Assembly (NCBI GenBank): GCA_002071175.1
Contig: MWER01000004.1
Coordinates: 248,001-312,000, forward strand
Length of the DNA stretch: 64,000 nucleotides
Direction of reading: 5' to 3'
DNA from: Bacteroidetes bacterium ADurb.Bin037
GTDB lineage: Bacteria; Bacteroidota; Bacteroidia; Bacteroidales; UBA932
Shown: positions 52,892 through 61,952 of the stretch, in pieces
How the letters are laid out: each line of letters opens with the position of its first letter
Numbering within the stretch: position 1 is the stretch's first letter
Position numbers and translations under genes: made by a program
The notes under the pieces: model-generated
Databases searched by the model: none
Seen by the model: the letters and a program-made list of their open reading frames with translations, nothing else
Told to the model about the DNA's origin: nothing

Positions 52892-53884
52892 TTATGAAAA
52901 ATTATTAGACTTCTGATAGTAAAACAGCCATTTTAAGGGCACTTCCCCCTTGCATGCCAATTCGTATTCCCCGATGGAACAAGAAATGTAGAACGGAGTG
53001 TCAGGTTGCTTACTATTTGGAACCTCCATCCACCATCTTCCGCTTTTTCTCGATTGCAAAAAAACGAGTTCCTGTCCGTCCTCACCCATCTGGACCGCTT
53101 TTCTGTGAAAAAAGGCAGGATCGTCCTGCGGATGTTCGTTTGTCGAGATGGCCAACCCTTCCGTAAGGTGCCAGATAATCTGGGCGTTCAGGCGGGCTAT
53201 CTGTGAGCCGTTCTTACATGTGTCCGGGTACCCGTAAACGACGGCCAGGCGAACATGACGGGAAAGTCCCATATATCTTGCCAACATACAGATCTCTTCT
53301 GCATACAGCCCATTGGGTGTCGTATCGTTCCCGTCGGGGATATCGGCATGACGAACACACCGCATATCTATCAGGTGTATGGACGCTTCCCTGAGCAGGG
53401 GTTCGGCTGAGCCGGGATCATCCCTGAATTCCCCCAACCGAAGCGTTTCCATGTATTTGTCGGCAAGTGTATCCAGGATCGTCCGGTCGGTCAGATACCG
53501 CTGAAATCCCAGCCAAACGAAATAGGCGGGTTCCGTTCGCTCAAGGAGTTCCCTGACAGGATCCGGGTCCTCCGTACCTCTTGACACCAGGCTGACACGT
53601 GACCGGTCCGACAGGAATGTCGCAGTTTGCAGGGACTCGTTCCCGTTCATGACTATACAAGGGATACCCAATTTTTCTGCAACGGATAAAACTACCGGCA
53701 TTTGGGTCTCCAGCGTGTCTTCAATATAGTAAATACGGGAATGGCTTTGCGGATAAAGGCGTTCCAGTTCCTTCAGGATTGCTCCTCCTTTGCCTCTAAA
53801 GATCACTATAGCCGTGCAGGAAGGTATATTTTCGCAGAGGGCGTCTGCGTGAAGTTGTTCCAGGGGAAAACGTTTTTCACTCAT
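52892..53884 (-). CDS. ureohydrolase-fold protein with degenerate metal site
   Basis: This 330-residue protein resembles the arginase/formimidoylglutamase family as found beside topA in Bacteroidetes. The late motif that normally reads SxDxDxxD appears as LIDMRCVRHADIPDG (Asp173, Arg175), so the second Asp ligand is Arg. The earlier GGGH-like segment reads MNGNESL and the DAHxD-like region has no such motif. A dimanganese centre is therefore unlikely. It overlaps topA by eight bases and probably has a non-catalytic or changed role. Confidence 0.6.
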   Translation of the reverse strand: MSEKRFPLEQLHADALCENIPSCTAIVIFRGKGGAILKELERLYPQSHSRIYYIEDTLETQMPVVLSVAEKLGIPCIVMNGNESLQTATFLSDRSRVSLVSRGTEDPDPVRELLERTEPAYFVWLGFQRYLTDRTILDTLADKYMETLRLGEFRDDPGSAEPLLREASIHLIDMRCVRHADIPDGNDTTPNGLYAEEICMLARYMGLSRHVRLAVVYGYPDTCKNGSQIARLNAQIIWHLTEGLAISTNEHPQDDPAFFHRKAVQMGEDGQELVFLQSRKSGRWWMEVPNSKQPDTPFYISCSIGEYELACKGEVPLKWLFYYQKSNNFS

Positions 53885-56171
53885 TGTCTTTCTTTTGAAT
53901 AATATTCCTGCAATCCTCCAAGGTTAAGCTTTCAGGGTCTGTCCCCTTGGGGATTCTGTAGTTTTTCTTGTTGTGACTGATATAGGGACCATACCGTCCC
54001 TTGAGCACCCGGATATCCTGTTCCGGAAATTCCAGGATGGATTTTTTTGCCTCCTGAGCCAATGCCTGTTCTATCAAAGCGATGCTCCGTTCTTGTGTGA
54101 TTGTATAGGGATCATCTGTTTTGGGCAGGGATACATATTTGTCCTGCCATTTTACATAGGGTCCGAACCGGCCTGAGGATACGACCATCGGATGGTCTTT
54201 GTATTGACCCAGTTCACGTGGCAGACGGAACAGCTGCAAGGCTTCTTCCAGCGTGATGGATTCCAACAACTGTCCTTTCTGCAATCCGGCGTAACGTTTT
54301 TCAGGGTCATCGTTGTTGCCCAGTTGGGCCATGGCTCCGAATTTTCCCAGTCTTACCGTAACAGGTTTGCCTGTGACGGGATCATTCCCCAGAGCTCTTT
54401 CCTTATTGCCGGGGCGTGAAGTTTCGAGGGCCTGGTCCAGGGTTTTCCGGAAAGGTTTGTAAAAATCGTCAAGCATTTTATTCCAAACCAATTCCCCGGT
54501 TGCAATAAGGTCAAAATCCTCTTCAACCCTGGCCGTGAAGTTATAGTCGACGATGGACGGAAAATGTTCTACCAAAAAGTCATTGACCAGCATCCCGATA
54601 TCTTCGGGGAGCAGTTTTGCCCTTTCTTCCCCATAATTCTCGGTGCATTCCTTACTTATGACCTTATCCCCTTCGAGCAGGAGTTCGGTATATTTTCTTT
54701 TTTTAGCCGGGCGGTCTCCTTTAACCACATATTGTCGTTGTATGATGGTCGAGATGGTGGGAGCATAAGTAGAAGGACGTCCAATGCCCAGTTCTTCCAA
54801 TTTTTTGACCAGACTGGCCTCTGTGTAACGGAATGGGGATTGGGTAAAACGTTCTACAGCCTTGATACAGGAGGCGTCCATGTTGTCGCCTTTTTCAAGG
54901 TAAGGCAGCTTGGCGGTATGTTTCCCGTCGGACTTTTCCTGATCATCGTCTGACGATTCGCGGTAAACTTTCAAAAAACCGTCAAAGGTCACTACTTCCC
55001 CTGTGGCTGTAAAAAATCCGGAGGTCTTTCCGCTTGTAATGGTTATCTGTGTTTTGTCCACCTGGGCATCGGCCATTTGCGATGCCAGCGTCCTTTTCCA
55101 GATCAGTTCGTACAATTTTTTCTCAAGGGCGGTTCCTTCTATACTGGTTTGTTCCATAAAAGTAGGCCGGATGGCCTCGTGGGCTTCCTGTGCTCCTTTG
55201 GTGCGGGTGGCATATTGTCTTGTCTTGCTGTATTCGGGCCCGAAGGAACCGGTGATTACTTTTTTAATCGAAGCAAGGGCTAATTTGGATAACTGAGTAG
55301 AGTCGGTTCGCATGTAAGTGATGCGTCCGGATTCATAAAGGCGTTGTGCCACGTTCATGGTCTGACTTACTGAAAACCCCAGTTTGCGGGCAGCTTCCTG
55401 TTGCAGGGTGGAAGTAGTAAAAGGAGGAGCCGGACTTTTCCGTCCTTCCTTTTTTTCTATGTCCGATACCGTATAATCCGCTCCGACCAGAGACTTTAGA
55501 AATTCTTCTGCCTGGTCTGCCGTACGGAACCGGGTGTTGCATTCTGCTTTGAAAGGTTCTGTTTTTCTGGCAGGACAACTGAACATTCCTTCTATGCGGA
55601 ACGAAGGGGATGAAACGAATTGCAAGATCTCCCGCTCCCGTTCCACAATAAGCCGCAGGGCGACTGACTGTACCCTGCCTGCAGAAAGACCCGGCTTCAC
55701 CTTTTTCCATAGAATGGGTGAGACTTTATAACCTACCAGCCTGTCCAGGACGCGCCTGGCCTGCTGTGCCATGACCAGGTTCATATCTATATCCCTGGGA
55801 TTGGCAATGGCCTGCAGGATCGCATCTTTGGTGATCTCGTGGAAGGCTATGCGCCGTACCTTTTCGTCGGGGATGTTCAATGTTTCTTTCAAATGCCATG
55901 CAATGGCCTCACCTTCCCGGTCTTCATCCGAGGCGAGCCACACCAAAGAGGCCTTGTCGGCATCTTTGGTAAGGTTTTTGATCAACTCTTTCTTGTCGGG
56001 AGAAACGACATACAATGGAGTAAAACCCTGATCCAGGTCAATCCCCAGATTTTTCTTTGACAGGTCTCTTATATGACCAAAACATGATGTGACCAAATAT
56101 CCCTCTCCCAGTGCCTTGGCAATGGTCTTGGCCTTTGCCGGCGACTCAACAATAACCAGGTTCTTCTCCAT
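53877..56171 (-). CDS. topA: DNA topoisomerase I (type IA)
   Basis: TopA relaxes negative supercoils. The protein has the Toprim start LVIVESPAKAKTIAKALGEGY, the ASDEDREGEAIAWHL acidic motif, the active-site tyrosine in RITYMRTDSTQLS, and a C-terminal run of Toprim-associated repeats (LGKFGAMAQLGN, SSGRFGPYVKWQDKYV, LKGRYGPYISHNKKNYRIPKG) in place of zinc fingers. I start at the ATG at 56171 (764 residues), which fits the family; the ATG six bases earlier is also possible. Confidence 0.96.
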   Translation of the reverse strand: MEKNLVIVESPAKAKTIAKALGEGYLVTSCFGHIRDLSKKNLGIDLDQGFTPLYVVSPDKKELIKNLTKDADKASLVWLASDEDREGEAIAWHLKETLNIPDEKVRRIAFHEITKDAILQAIANPRDIDMNLVMAQQARRVLDRLVGYKVSPILWKKVKPGLSAGRVQSVALRLIVEREREILQFVSSPSFRIEGMFSCPARKTEPFKAECNTRFRTADQAEEFLKSLVGADYTVSDIEKKEGRKSPAPPFTTSTLQQEAARKLGFSVSQTMNVAQRLYESGRITYMRTDSTQLSKLALASIKKVITGSFGPEYSKTRQYATRTKGAQEAHEAIRPTFMEQTSIEGTALEKKLYELIWKRTLASQMADAQVDKTQITITSGKTSGFFTATGEVVTFDGFLKVYRESSDDDQEKSDGKHTAKLPYLEKGDNMDASCIKAVERFTQSPFRYTEASLVKKLEELGIGRPSTYAPTISTIIQRQYVVKGDRPAKKRKYTELLLEGDKVISKECTENYGEERAKLLPEDIGMLVNDFLVEHFPSIVDYNFTARVEEDFDLIATGELVWNKMLDDFYKPFRKTLDQALETSRPGNKERALGNDPVTGKPVTVRLGKFGAMAQLGNNDDPEKRYAGLQKGQLLESITLEEALQLFRLPRELGQYKDHPMVVSSGRFGPYVKWQDKYVSLPKTDDPYTITQERSIALIEQALAQEAKKSILEFPEQDIRVLKGRYGPYISHNKKNYRIPKGTDPESLTLEDCRNIIQKKDNE

Positions 56172-56236
56172 ATGCATTCTTTATCAGACGGTGCAAAGTA
56201 AGACATAAAGTAAGGTATATTCCAAATATTTATACG

Positions 56237-56244
56237 TAATTTTG
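56237..56244 (+). promoter_or_regulatory. Bacteroidetes-type -7 box for pbp1A
   Basis: TAATTTTG fits TAnnTTTG and lies 20 bases before the ATG at 56265. Confidence 0.45.
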
Positions 56245-56264
56245 CACAGCGACATATTTATCTT

Positions 56265-58622
56265 ATGAAGGAAAAGACAAAGAAAGTGTTTTGCAAATGG
56301 TTGTGGATCATAGTCTTGGTTCCTATAGCGGGGTTTTTTCTCACGTTATTTCTGGTGGGCACCTTTACTAATGTACCTTCTTTCCGGGTACTTGAAAATC
56401 CCAGGAACAACCTGGCTACGGAACTAATTTCAGAAGATGGCGTTGTCATTGCGACATTTCATGTGGAAAATCGCTCCTATGTACAGTATGAAGATCTGTC
56501 GGAATCTTTGAAAAATGCCGTTTTAGCAACGGAAGACATTCGTTTTTACCGTCATTCGGGTATTGATTTCCGCGCCTTGGCCCGGGTAGCTGTCAAATCC
56601 ATAATTTTAAGGCAAAGCAGTTCGGGAGGCGGTAGCACGCTTACCCAACAGGTGGCCAAAACGCTTTATCCAAGGGATACGACCGTATATCGGTTTCCCG
56701 GCGGTGCTGCGGTCAAAATGCTGATAATCAAAATGAAGGAATGGATTACTGCCGTTAAATTGGAACGTAACTATACTAAAGAAGAACTGCTGACCATGTA
56801 TTTGAATTCAGTCTTCTTTGGCAGCAATGCATACGGTATCCGTACGGCGGCTTCAACTTTTTTTGATAAGCATCCTTCACAATTGGCCGTTGAAGAGGCG
56901 GCCACTTTAGTGGGAATGGTGAACAAACCCACCCGGTATAATCCCATATTGAATTATGAGTCTTCTTTGCGTAGGCGGAACCATGTGTTATCGCAAATGA
57001 AGAAATATAAATTCATAGGCCGGCAGGAGGCGGATTCCTTAATGGACTTGCCTATTGTGCTCAATTATTCAACACAGGACCACAATGCCGGACTGGCACC
57101 GTATTTCCGGGATATGCTCAAGCGGGTGATGAGTGCCAGAGAGCCCGAAAGGAAGAACTACACCTATGAGGAACATTATCTGGAAGAACTTGACCTTTGG
57201 GAAAATGATCCCCTGTACGGCTGGTTGAACAAAAATCTGAAACCGGACGGATCTGTTTACGATCTGGACCGGGACGGGCTGAAGATCTATACTACGATCA
57301 ATGCCCGGATGCAGCTTTATGCCAATCAGGCCGTTGAGGAGCACTTGAGCACTTATTTGCAGCCCACTTTTAACCATGAGTTGAGGTCTAAGCTTAACAA
57401 GCCTTTTTCAGATGACGTTCCACCGGAGATCATTGACTTGGTCATGAAACAGGCCATTCGCTGGAGTGACCGGTATCGCAATATGAAAGCAGACGGAGCC
57501 GGTGACCAGGAAATTGATAGAGCCTTCAAAATAAAAGTACCTATGCGGGTGTTTTCCTGGAACGGGAAGGACGGTTCATATGCCACAGATACCGTGTTGA
57601 GTCCCATAGACTCTATTCTTTACTACAAATCGTTTCTGCGCGGGGCGATTATGGCTATGGAAACGGGAACCGGACACGTAAAGGCTTATGTAGGAGGCCC
57701 TAATTACAGGTATTTCAAATACGACAATGCACGCCAGGGAAGACGCCAGGTAGGTTCTACCATCAAACCGTTCCTCTACTCCCTGGCCATGCAGGAAGGA
57801 TGGACACCCTGCGACATGGTGGTCAATGTGCCTCAGACCTTTATTGTGGGGGACACTACCTGGACTCCGGAAAGTGTTGACAGACCCGAATGGATAGGAA
57901 GAAAGGTCACGTTAAAGTGGGGATTGACCAGGAGCAGCAACAATATTTCAGCATACCTTATGAAACAGTTCGGTCCCGAAGCGATGGTAGCCATGAGCCA
58001 TAAGCTGGGGATCAAAAGTTTTCTTGACCCCGTGGTATCTTTATGCCTGGGACCGGCGGACTTGCGACTGTATGAGATGGTCGCAGCCTATAATACATTT
58101 TCCAACAAAGGTGTTTACGTAGAACCGTTCCTGGTTACCCGTATCGAAGACAATAGCGGCAATCTGCTCGGTTCGTTCAGTCCCCGTAAACGGGAAGCCA
58201 TAGGCGAACATACCGCTTTTCTGATGATAAACCTGTTAGAGGGTGTTGTCAATGAAGGAACTGCCATAAGGATACGGGCATTGTACCTGCCTCAGGGAAG
58301 TGTTGCCGGTAAGACCGGGACTACCAATGACCAGGCTGACGGATGGTTTATGGGGATTACTCCAAAACTTACGGCAGGAGTATGGGTAGGAGCGGAAGAT
58401 CGTCAGGTGCATTTTGAATCGCTGGCTCTGGGTGGCGGCTCCAATATGGCCCTGCCTATATGGGGTATATTTATGAAAAAAGTTATAAACGACCCGTCGT
58501 TGGGATTTTCCGTGGATGACCAATTCATTGCGCCTCCGGGATTTAACATATCCCTGAATTGTGACGGTTCGGACCAAGATATTGACCAACAGCAACGCCG
58601 GACCGACGGCTTTTTCAATTGA
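56265..58622 (+). CDS. class A penicillin-binding protein (PBP1A)
   Basis: The 785-residue bifunctional enzyme has an N-terminal membrane segment (WLWIIVLVPIAGFFLTLFLVG), a glycosyltransferase-51 domain (ATEDIRFYRHSGIDF, SSGGGSTLTQQVAKTLYPR), and a transpeptidase domain with STIK (QVGSTIKPFLY), SSN (TRSSNNIS) and KTGT (AGKTGTTND). It builds and cross-links peptidoglycan. Its stop shares bases with an alternative TTG start of ddl; the ddl ATG lies two bases on. Confidence 0.95.
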   Translation: MKEKTKKVFCKWLWIIVLVPIAGFFLTLFLVGTFTNVPSFRVLENPRNNLATELISEDGVVIATFHVENRSYVQYEDLSESLKNAVLATEDIRFYRHSGIDFRALARVAVKSIILRQSSSGGGSTLTQQVAKTLYPRDTTVYRFPGGAAVKMLIIKMKEWITAVKLERNYTKEELLTMYLNSVFFGSNAYGIRTAASTFFDKHPSQLAVEEAATLVGMVNKPTRYNPILNYESSLRRRNHVLSQMKKYKFIGRQEADSLMDLPIVLNYSTQDHNAGLAPYFRDMLKRVMSAREPERKNYTYEEHYLEELDLWENDPLYGWLNKNLKPDGSVYDLDRDGLKIYTTINARMQLYANQAVEEHLSTYLQPTFNHELRSKLNKPFSDDVPPEIIDLVMKQAIRWSDRYRNMKADGAGDQEIDRAFKIKVPMRVFSWNGKDGSYATDTVLSPIDSILYYKSFLRGAIMAMETGTGHVKAYVGGPNYRYFKYDNARQGRRQVGSTIKPFLYSLAMQEGWTPCDMVVNVPQTFIVGDTTWTPESVDRPEWIGRKVTLKWGLTRSSNNISAYLMKQFGPEAMVAMSHKLGIKSFLDPVVSLCLGPADLRLYEMVAAYNTFSNKGVYVEPFLVTRIEDNSGNLLGSFSPRKREAIGEHTAFLMINLLEGVVNEGTAIRIRALYLPQGSVAGKTGTTNDQADGWFMGITPKLTAGVWVGAEDRQVHFESLALGGGSNMALPIWGIFMKKVINDPSLGFSVDDQFIAPPGFNISLNCDGSDQDIDQQQRRTDGFFN

Positions 58623-58624
58623 CC

Positions 58625-59629
58625 ATGAACGTTGCCCTGATTTACGGAGGCAATTCCTCCGAACGTGAGATTTCCGTTATGAGCGGGAAGCATATTGCCG
58701 GACATTTAAACGGCAGCCACAATGTATTCGAGATAGATATCTACCAGACCAAATGGAAGTTGGTGGCAGTAAACGGAAAGGAGATACAGCCCGTAGAGGT
58801 GGATAAGAACGCTTTTACGGTAATGTGGGAAGGGGAACGGGTCTTTTTTGACGTTGCCCTGTTGATGATCCACGGGACTCCCGGAGAAGACGGACTGTTC
58901 ATTTCCTATCTTGAAATGATGGGAATTCCTCATACGGGATGTCCTGCCAGGGTGGCTTTTCTGGCGTTCGACAAATATGCCTGTAAATGTTTTCTGCGCA
59001 GAGAGGGGGTGCGAATGCCCCGGGATGTCAGAATTACCAAAGAGACACCGGCTGACACATGGCTAGAACAAGCTGACCGGATGCTGGGCCCCATGCCATG
59101 GTTTGTTAAGCCTGTAGCCGGCGGATCCAGTTTTGGGATATCCAAGGTGTGTGATGCTGCAGAATTGTTACCTGCCGTGGAAAAAGCGCTAAAAGAAGAC
59201 AAGGTGGTGCTAATAGAAGAGTTTATAGACGGAACAGAAGTTACCAACGGGTATATGAAGACGGAAACAAAAGAGTATGTACTGCCTGTTACCGAGATCG
59301 TACCCCACAGTCAGTGTGACTTCTTTGATTATAATGCCAAATATAAAGGAGCCTCTACCGAGATCACTCCTGCACGTATTTCCCCCGAAATGACCGGTTT
59401 GGTGCAACAGACCACGAAATTGATCTATGACGCCCTTTTGTGTAAAGGGGTAATACGGGTGGATTACATCATTCGCGGTTCCGACTTGTTTTTCCTGGAA
59501 GTCAATACAGTTCCCGGTATGACGTCGCTGAGTCTGGTACCCCAGGAAATAGAAGCGGCAGGAATGACGTTGCATGAATTTCTGGAAGAACTGATTCATT
59601 CGGCTATAAATGAACATCAGGGAATTTAA
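58625..59629 (+). CDS. ddl: D-alanine--D-alanine ligase
   Basis: The 334-residue ATP-grasp enzyme makes the D-Ala-D-Ala dipeptide of the peptidoglycan stem. It opens NVALIYGGNSSEREISVMSG and has PWFVKPVAGGSSFGISKV, VTEIVPHSQCDFFDYNAKY and EVNTVPGMTSLSLVPQE, all family hallmarks. I use the ATG at 58625 rather than a TTG two codons earlier. It overlaps prmC by 20 bases at its end. Its position after a PBP gene groups cell-wall functions. Confidence 0.95.
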   Translation: MNVALIYGGNSSEREISVMSGKHIAGHLNGSHNVFEIDIYQTKWKLVAVNGKEIQPVEVDKNAFTVMWEGERVFFDVALLMIHGTPGEDGLFISYLEMMGIPHTGCPARVAFLAFDKYACKCFLRREGVRMPRDVRITKETPADTWLEQADRMLGPMPWFVKPVAGGSSFGISKVCDAAELLPAVEKALKEDKVVLIEEFIDGTEVTNGYMKTETKEYVLPVTEIVPHSQCDFFDYNAKYKGASTEITPARISPEMTGLVQQTTKLIYDALLCKGVIRVDYIIRGSDLFFLEVNTVPGMTSLSLVPQEIEAAGMTLHEFLEELIHSAINEHQGI

Positions 59630-60476
59630 GGAATATGCCCGGTCACGGCTGAAATCTTCCCATGAACGTCCTGAACTGCGTTTTCTGGTAGGCGCCCTTC
59701 TGTCCCATCTGGCCAATGTCCCCCATTACTGGTACCACACCAGGGAAGATCATGTTATTTCTCCCGATGTCGAAAAAGCGTTGCTGCAAGCTATTGATCA
59801 GGCTGCATTGGGAAAACCCCTGCAATATATATTGGGCTATGTTTCTTTTGGAGATTGTCGGATAAAGGTAGATCGGCGCGTATTGATACCGCGGCCGGAA
59901 ACGGAAGAAATGTGGTACAAGGCAAAAAACATTCCGGGTATCGTCTTGGACGCCTGTACCGGAAGCGGTTGCCTGGCCATAGCTCTTAAAAAGAAAAGAC
60001 CCGGGACACCGGTCTTTGCTTTTGATATCAGTCAGGATGCTTTGGATCTGGCTATTGAAAATGCAGCCCTGAACGAAGTGGAAGTAAGTTTTTTCCGTGC
60101 CGATCTTTTAAATTTGTCCCGGGTGGAACAGGCGGCTTTGTCAACCGGTCTGCATAAACATTCGATCGGATTGCTTGTCGCCAATCCTCCTTATGTGACG
60201 GAAAAGGAAAAAAAAGAAATGTCTACCGGAGTGTTGTCCTTTGAACCCCACCACGCACTTTTCGTTCCCGATCACAATCCGCTTTGTTATTACAGGCAGT
60301 TGGCCGTCCTGGGACGCCTTTATCTGAAGCCACAGGGGCGGTTGCTGGTAGAGATCAATCAGGCTTATGGGAAGGAGATCTGTTCGCTGATGCGGGAAGA
60401 AGGGTATAAGGACATTCGTTTGCATAAAGATATGAATGAAAAAGACAGATTTATTGAGGCCATGTGGGTGCGATGA
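59610..60476 (+). CDS. prmC: peptide chain release factor N5-glutamine methyltransferase
   Basis: PrmC methylates the GGQ glutamine of release factors. The 288-residue protein has a helical N-terminal domain (PLQYILGYVSFGDCRIKVDRRVLIPRPETE), SAM-binding VLDACTGSGCLAIALKKKRP, and the catalytic motif VANPPYVTE. It overlaps the end of ddl by 20 bases. A 180-base leader region for trpB2 begins just after its stop. Confidence 0.94.
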   Translation: MNIREFKEYARSRLKSSHERPELRFLVGALLSHLANVPHYWYHTREDHVISPDVEKALLQAIDQAALGKPLQYILGYVSFGDCRIKVDRRVLIPRPETEEMWYKAKNIPGIVLDACTGSGCLAIALKKKRPGTPVFAFDISQDALDLAIENAALNEVEVSFFRADLLNLSRVEQAALSTGLHKHSIGLLVANPPYVTEKEKKEMSTGVLSFEPHHALFVPDHNPLCYYRQLAVLGRLYLKPQGRLLVEINQAYGKEICSLMREEGYKDIRLHKDMNEKDRFIEAMWVR

Positions 60477-60490
60477 AAAAGTATTTTTAT

Positions 60491-60498
60491 TATATTTG
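60491..60498 (+). promoter_or_regulatory. Bacteroidetes-type -7 box for the Trp leader and trpB2
   Basis: TATATTTG fits TAnnTTTG, 15 bases after the prmC stop. It ends seven bases before the first leader-peptide ATG at 60506. Confidence 0.5.
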
Positions 60499-60505
60499 CT
60501 CAATA

Positions 60506-60580
60506 ATGAGGAATTTTACTATGATAAACAGATGGTGGTGGCAGGGAGAAGATCCCTTCTGCGTCGCATTTGTGGCATAG
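60506..60580 (+). CDS. tryptophan leader peptide of the trpB2 attenuator
   Basis: A 24-codon frame starts at ATG 60506, has a second in-frame ATG at 60521, and stops at TAG 60578. It reads MRNFT then MINRWWWQGEDPFCVAFVA. Three consecutive Trp codons (60533-60541) lie about one third of the way in, and a rho-independent terminator follows 30 bases after the stop. This is the layout of a classic Trp-sensing leader peptide, and it resembles the 'bacteroid-trp' leader motif known from Bacteroidetes tryptophan genes. Which ATG is used is not clear; either retains the Trp codons. Confidence 0.85.
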   Translation: MRNFTMINRWWWQGEDPFCVAFVA

Positions 60581-60610
60581 TATAAATAACCCGATTTATT
60601 AACAGTAAGT

Positions 60611-60640
60611 GCCCTCTTGCCACGCAAGGGGGCTTTTTTT
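60611..60640 (+). terminator. attenuator terminator upstream of trpB2
   Basis: A ten-base-pair stem with one G-U pair (arms 60611-60620 and 60624-60633, loop CAC) is followed by seven T residues, ending 16 bases before the trpB2 ATG. The bases GTGGCA at 60572-60577, inside the leader codons just before the stop, are complementary to TGCCAC at 60618-60623 of the terminator, so a competing antiterminator is possible when ribosomes stall at the Trp codons. Confidence 0.88.
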
Positions 60641-60656
60641 ATTTAATTATAAAACC

Positions 60657-61952
60657 ATGAAAACGACTAAAAAGTTTTTGCTTCCCGACCAGGAAATTCC
60701 CAGGCAATGGTACAACGTACTGGCCGACATTCCATCTTTGCAGCCGATGTTGCATCCTGAAACACGTCAGCCGGTCCGTCCCTCCGACCTGGAACCGCTC
60801 TTTGCAAAAGGACTCATTGAACAGGAATTTTCCAGGGAACGATGGATCGAAATACCTGAAGAAGTACGCACATTGTACAAAATATACCGGCCTACCCCAC
60901 TTGTCCGTGCCAGCGGATTGGAAAAAGCACTGGATACGCCTGCCCGGATTTATTTTAAGAATGAAAGCGTATCCCCGGTCGGATCGCATAAACTGAATTC
61001 CGCCCTGCCTCAGGCTTATTTCAATAAGGTTGAAGGTATCCGCCGTCTGACGACGGAAACCGGCGCAGGCCAATGGGGTGCGGCTATCAGCATTGCCGCC
61101 AGGCATTTTGGCCTGGATATGGAAGTCTTTATGGTACGGCTGAGTTATGATCAAAAGCCCTACCGCAAATTGGTCATGCAGACTTACGGGAGCAAGGTAA
61201 TTCCTTCTCCCAGTAATACTACGGAAGCCGGTCGAAAATTCCTGGCCCGCAAACCCGATACTAACGGGTCACTTGGGATGGCCATTTCCGAAGCTTGTGA
61301 AAGAGCCGTCCTTGATCCTGATACAAAATACACCCTGGGGAGTGTCCTGAACATGGTGATGTTACATCAGACCATTATAGGACTGGAGGCCGAACGCCAA
61401 TTTGAAATGGCCCAGGATTATCCCGATACCATTATAGGATGTTTTGGGGGCGGTTCCAATTTTGGGGGGATCAGTCTTCCTTTTCTCAGGCACCAGCTGG
61501 CCGGGAAAGCCAAATTTGATCTGATTGCCGTAGAAAGTACGGGATGCCCGAAATTGACAAAAGGGACATTTCGTTACGATTATGGGGATTCTGCAGGACT
61601 GACACCGCTCATACCCATGTATACATTGGGATCTGACTATGAACCGGCGGCCATACATGCCGGAGGACTGCGGTATCATGGGGCAGGTGCCATCATGAGC
61701 CAATTGCTGAAAGACAATATAATCCGTGCAGTGACTATTGATCAGCATGAATGTTTTGAAGTAGGTAAATTATTTGCCCGGAGTGAAGGGATCATTTCCG
61801 CTCCCGAATCGAATCATGCTATTGCGGCTACTGTCCGGGAAGCGTTGAAGGCAAAAGAAGAAGGCCGCGAGAAAGTGATCCTGTTCAATCTTTCCGGTCA
61901 CGGCCTTCTTGATCTGGGTGCCTATGAGGCTTATCTTAGCGGGCGGCTTTAA
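60657..61952 (+). CDS. tryptophan synthase beta-like PLP enzyme (TrpB2 type)
   Basis: This 431-residue protein belongs to the TrpB2 group of PLP-dependent tryptophan synthase beta chains. The PLP lysine lies in VGSHKLNSALPQAY, followed by TETGAGQWGAA and the phosphate-binding glycine motif CFGGGSNFGG. The N-terminal TrpB2 extension (RQWYNVLADIPSLQPMLHPETRQPV region) is present. I start at 60657 because upstream in-frame codons cross the attenuator hairpin. There is no trpA next to it. TrpB2 enzymes often salvage indole to tryptophan; the leader supports control by Trp-tRNA level. Its end overlaps the convergent amidotransferase gene by 17 bases. Confidence 0.9.
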   Translation: MKTTKKFLLPDQEIPRQWYNVLADIPSLQPMLHPETRQPVRPSDLEPLFAKGLIEQEFSRERWIEIPEEVRTLYKIYRPTPLVRASGLEKALDTPARIYFKNESVSPVGSHKLNSALPQAYFNKVEGIRRLTTETGAGQWGAAISIAARHFGLDMEVFMVRLSYDQKPYRKLVMQTYGSKVIPSPSNTTEAGRKFLARKPDTNGSLGMAISEACERAVLDPDTKYTLGSVLNMVMLHQTIIGLEAERQFEMAQDYPDTIIGCFGGGSNFGGISLPFLRHQLAGKAKFDLIAVESTGCPKLTKGTFRYDYGDSAGLTPLIPMYTLGSDYEPAAIHAGGLRYHGAGAIMSQLLKDNIIRAVTIDQHECFEVGKLFARSEGIISAPESNHAIAATVREALKAKEEGREKVILFNLSGHGLLDLGAYEAYLSGRL

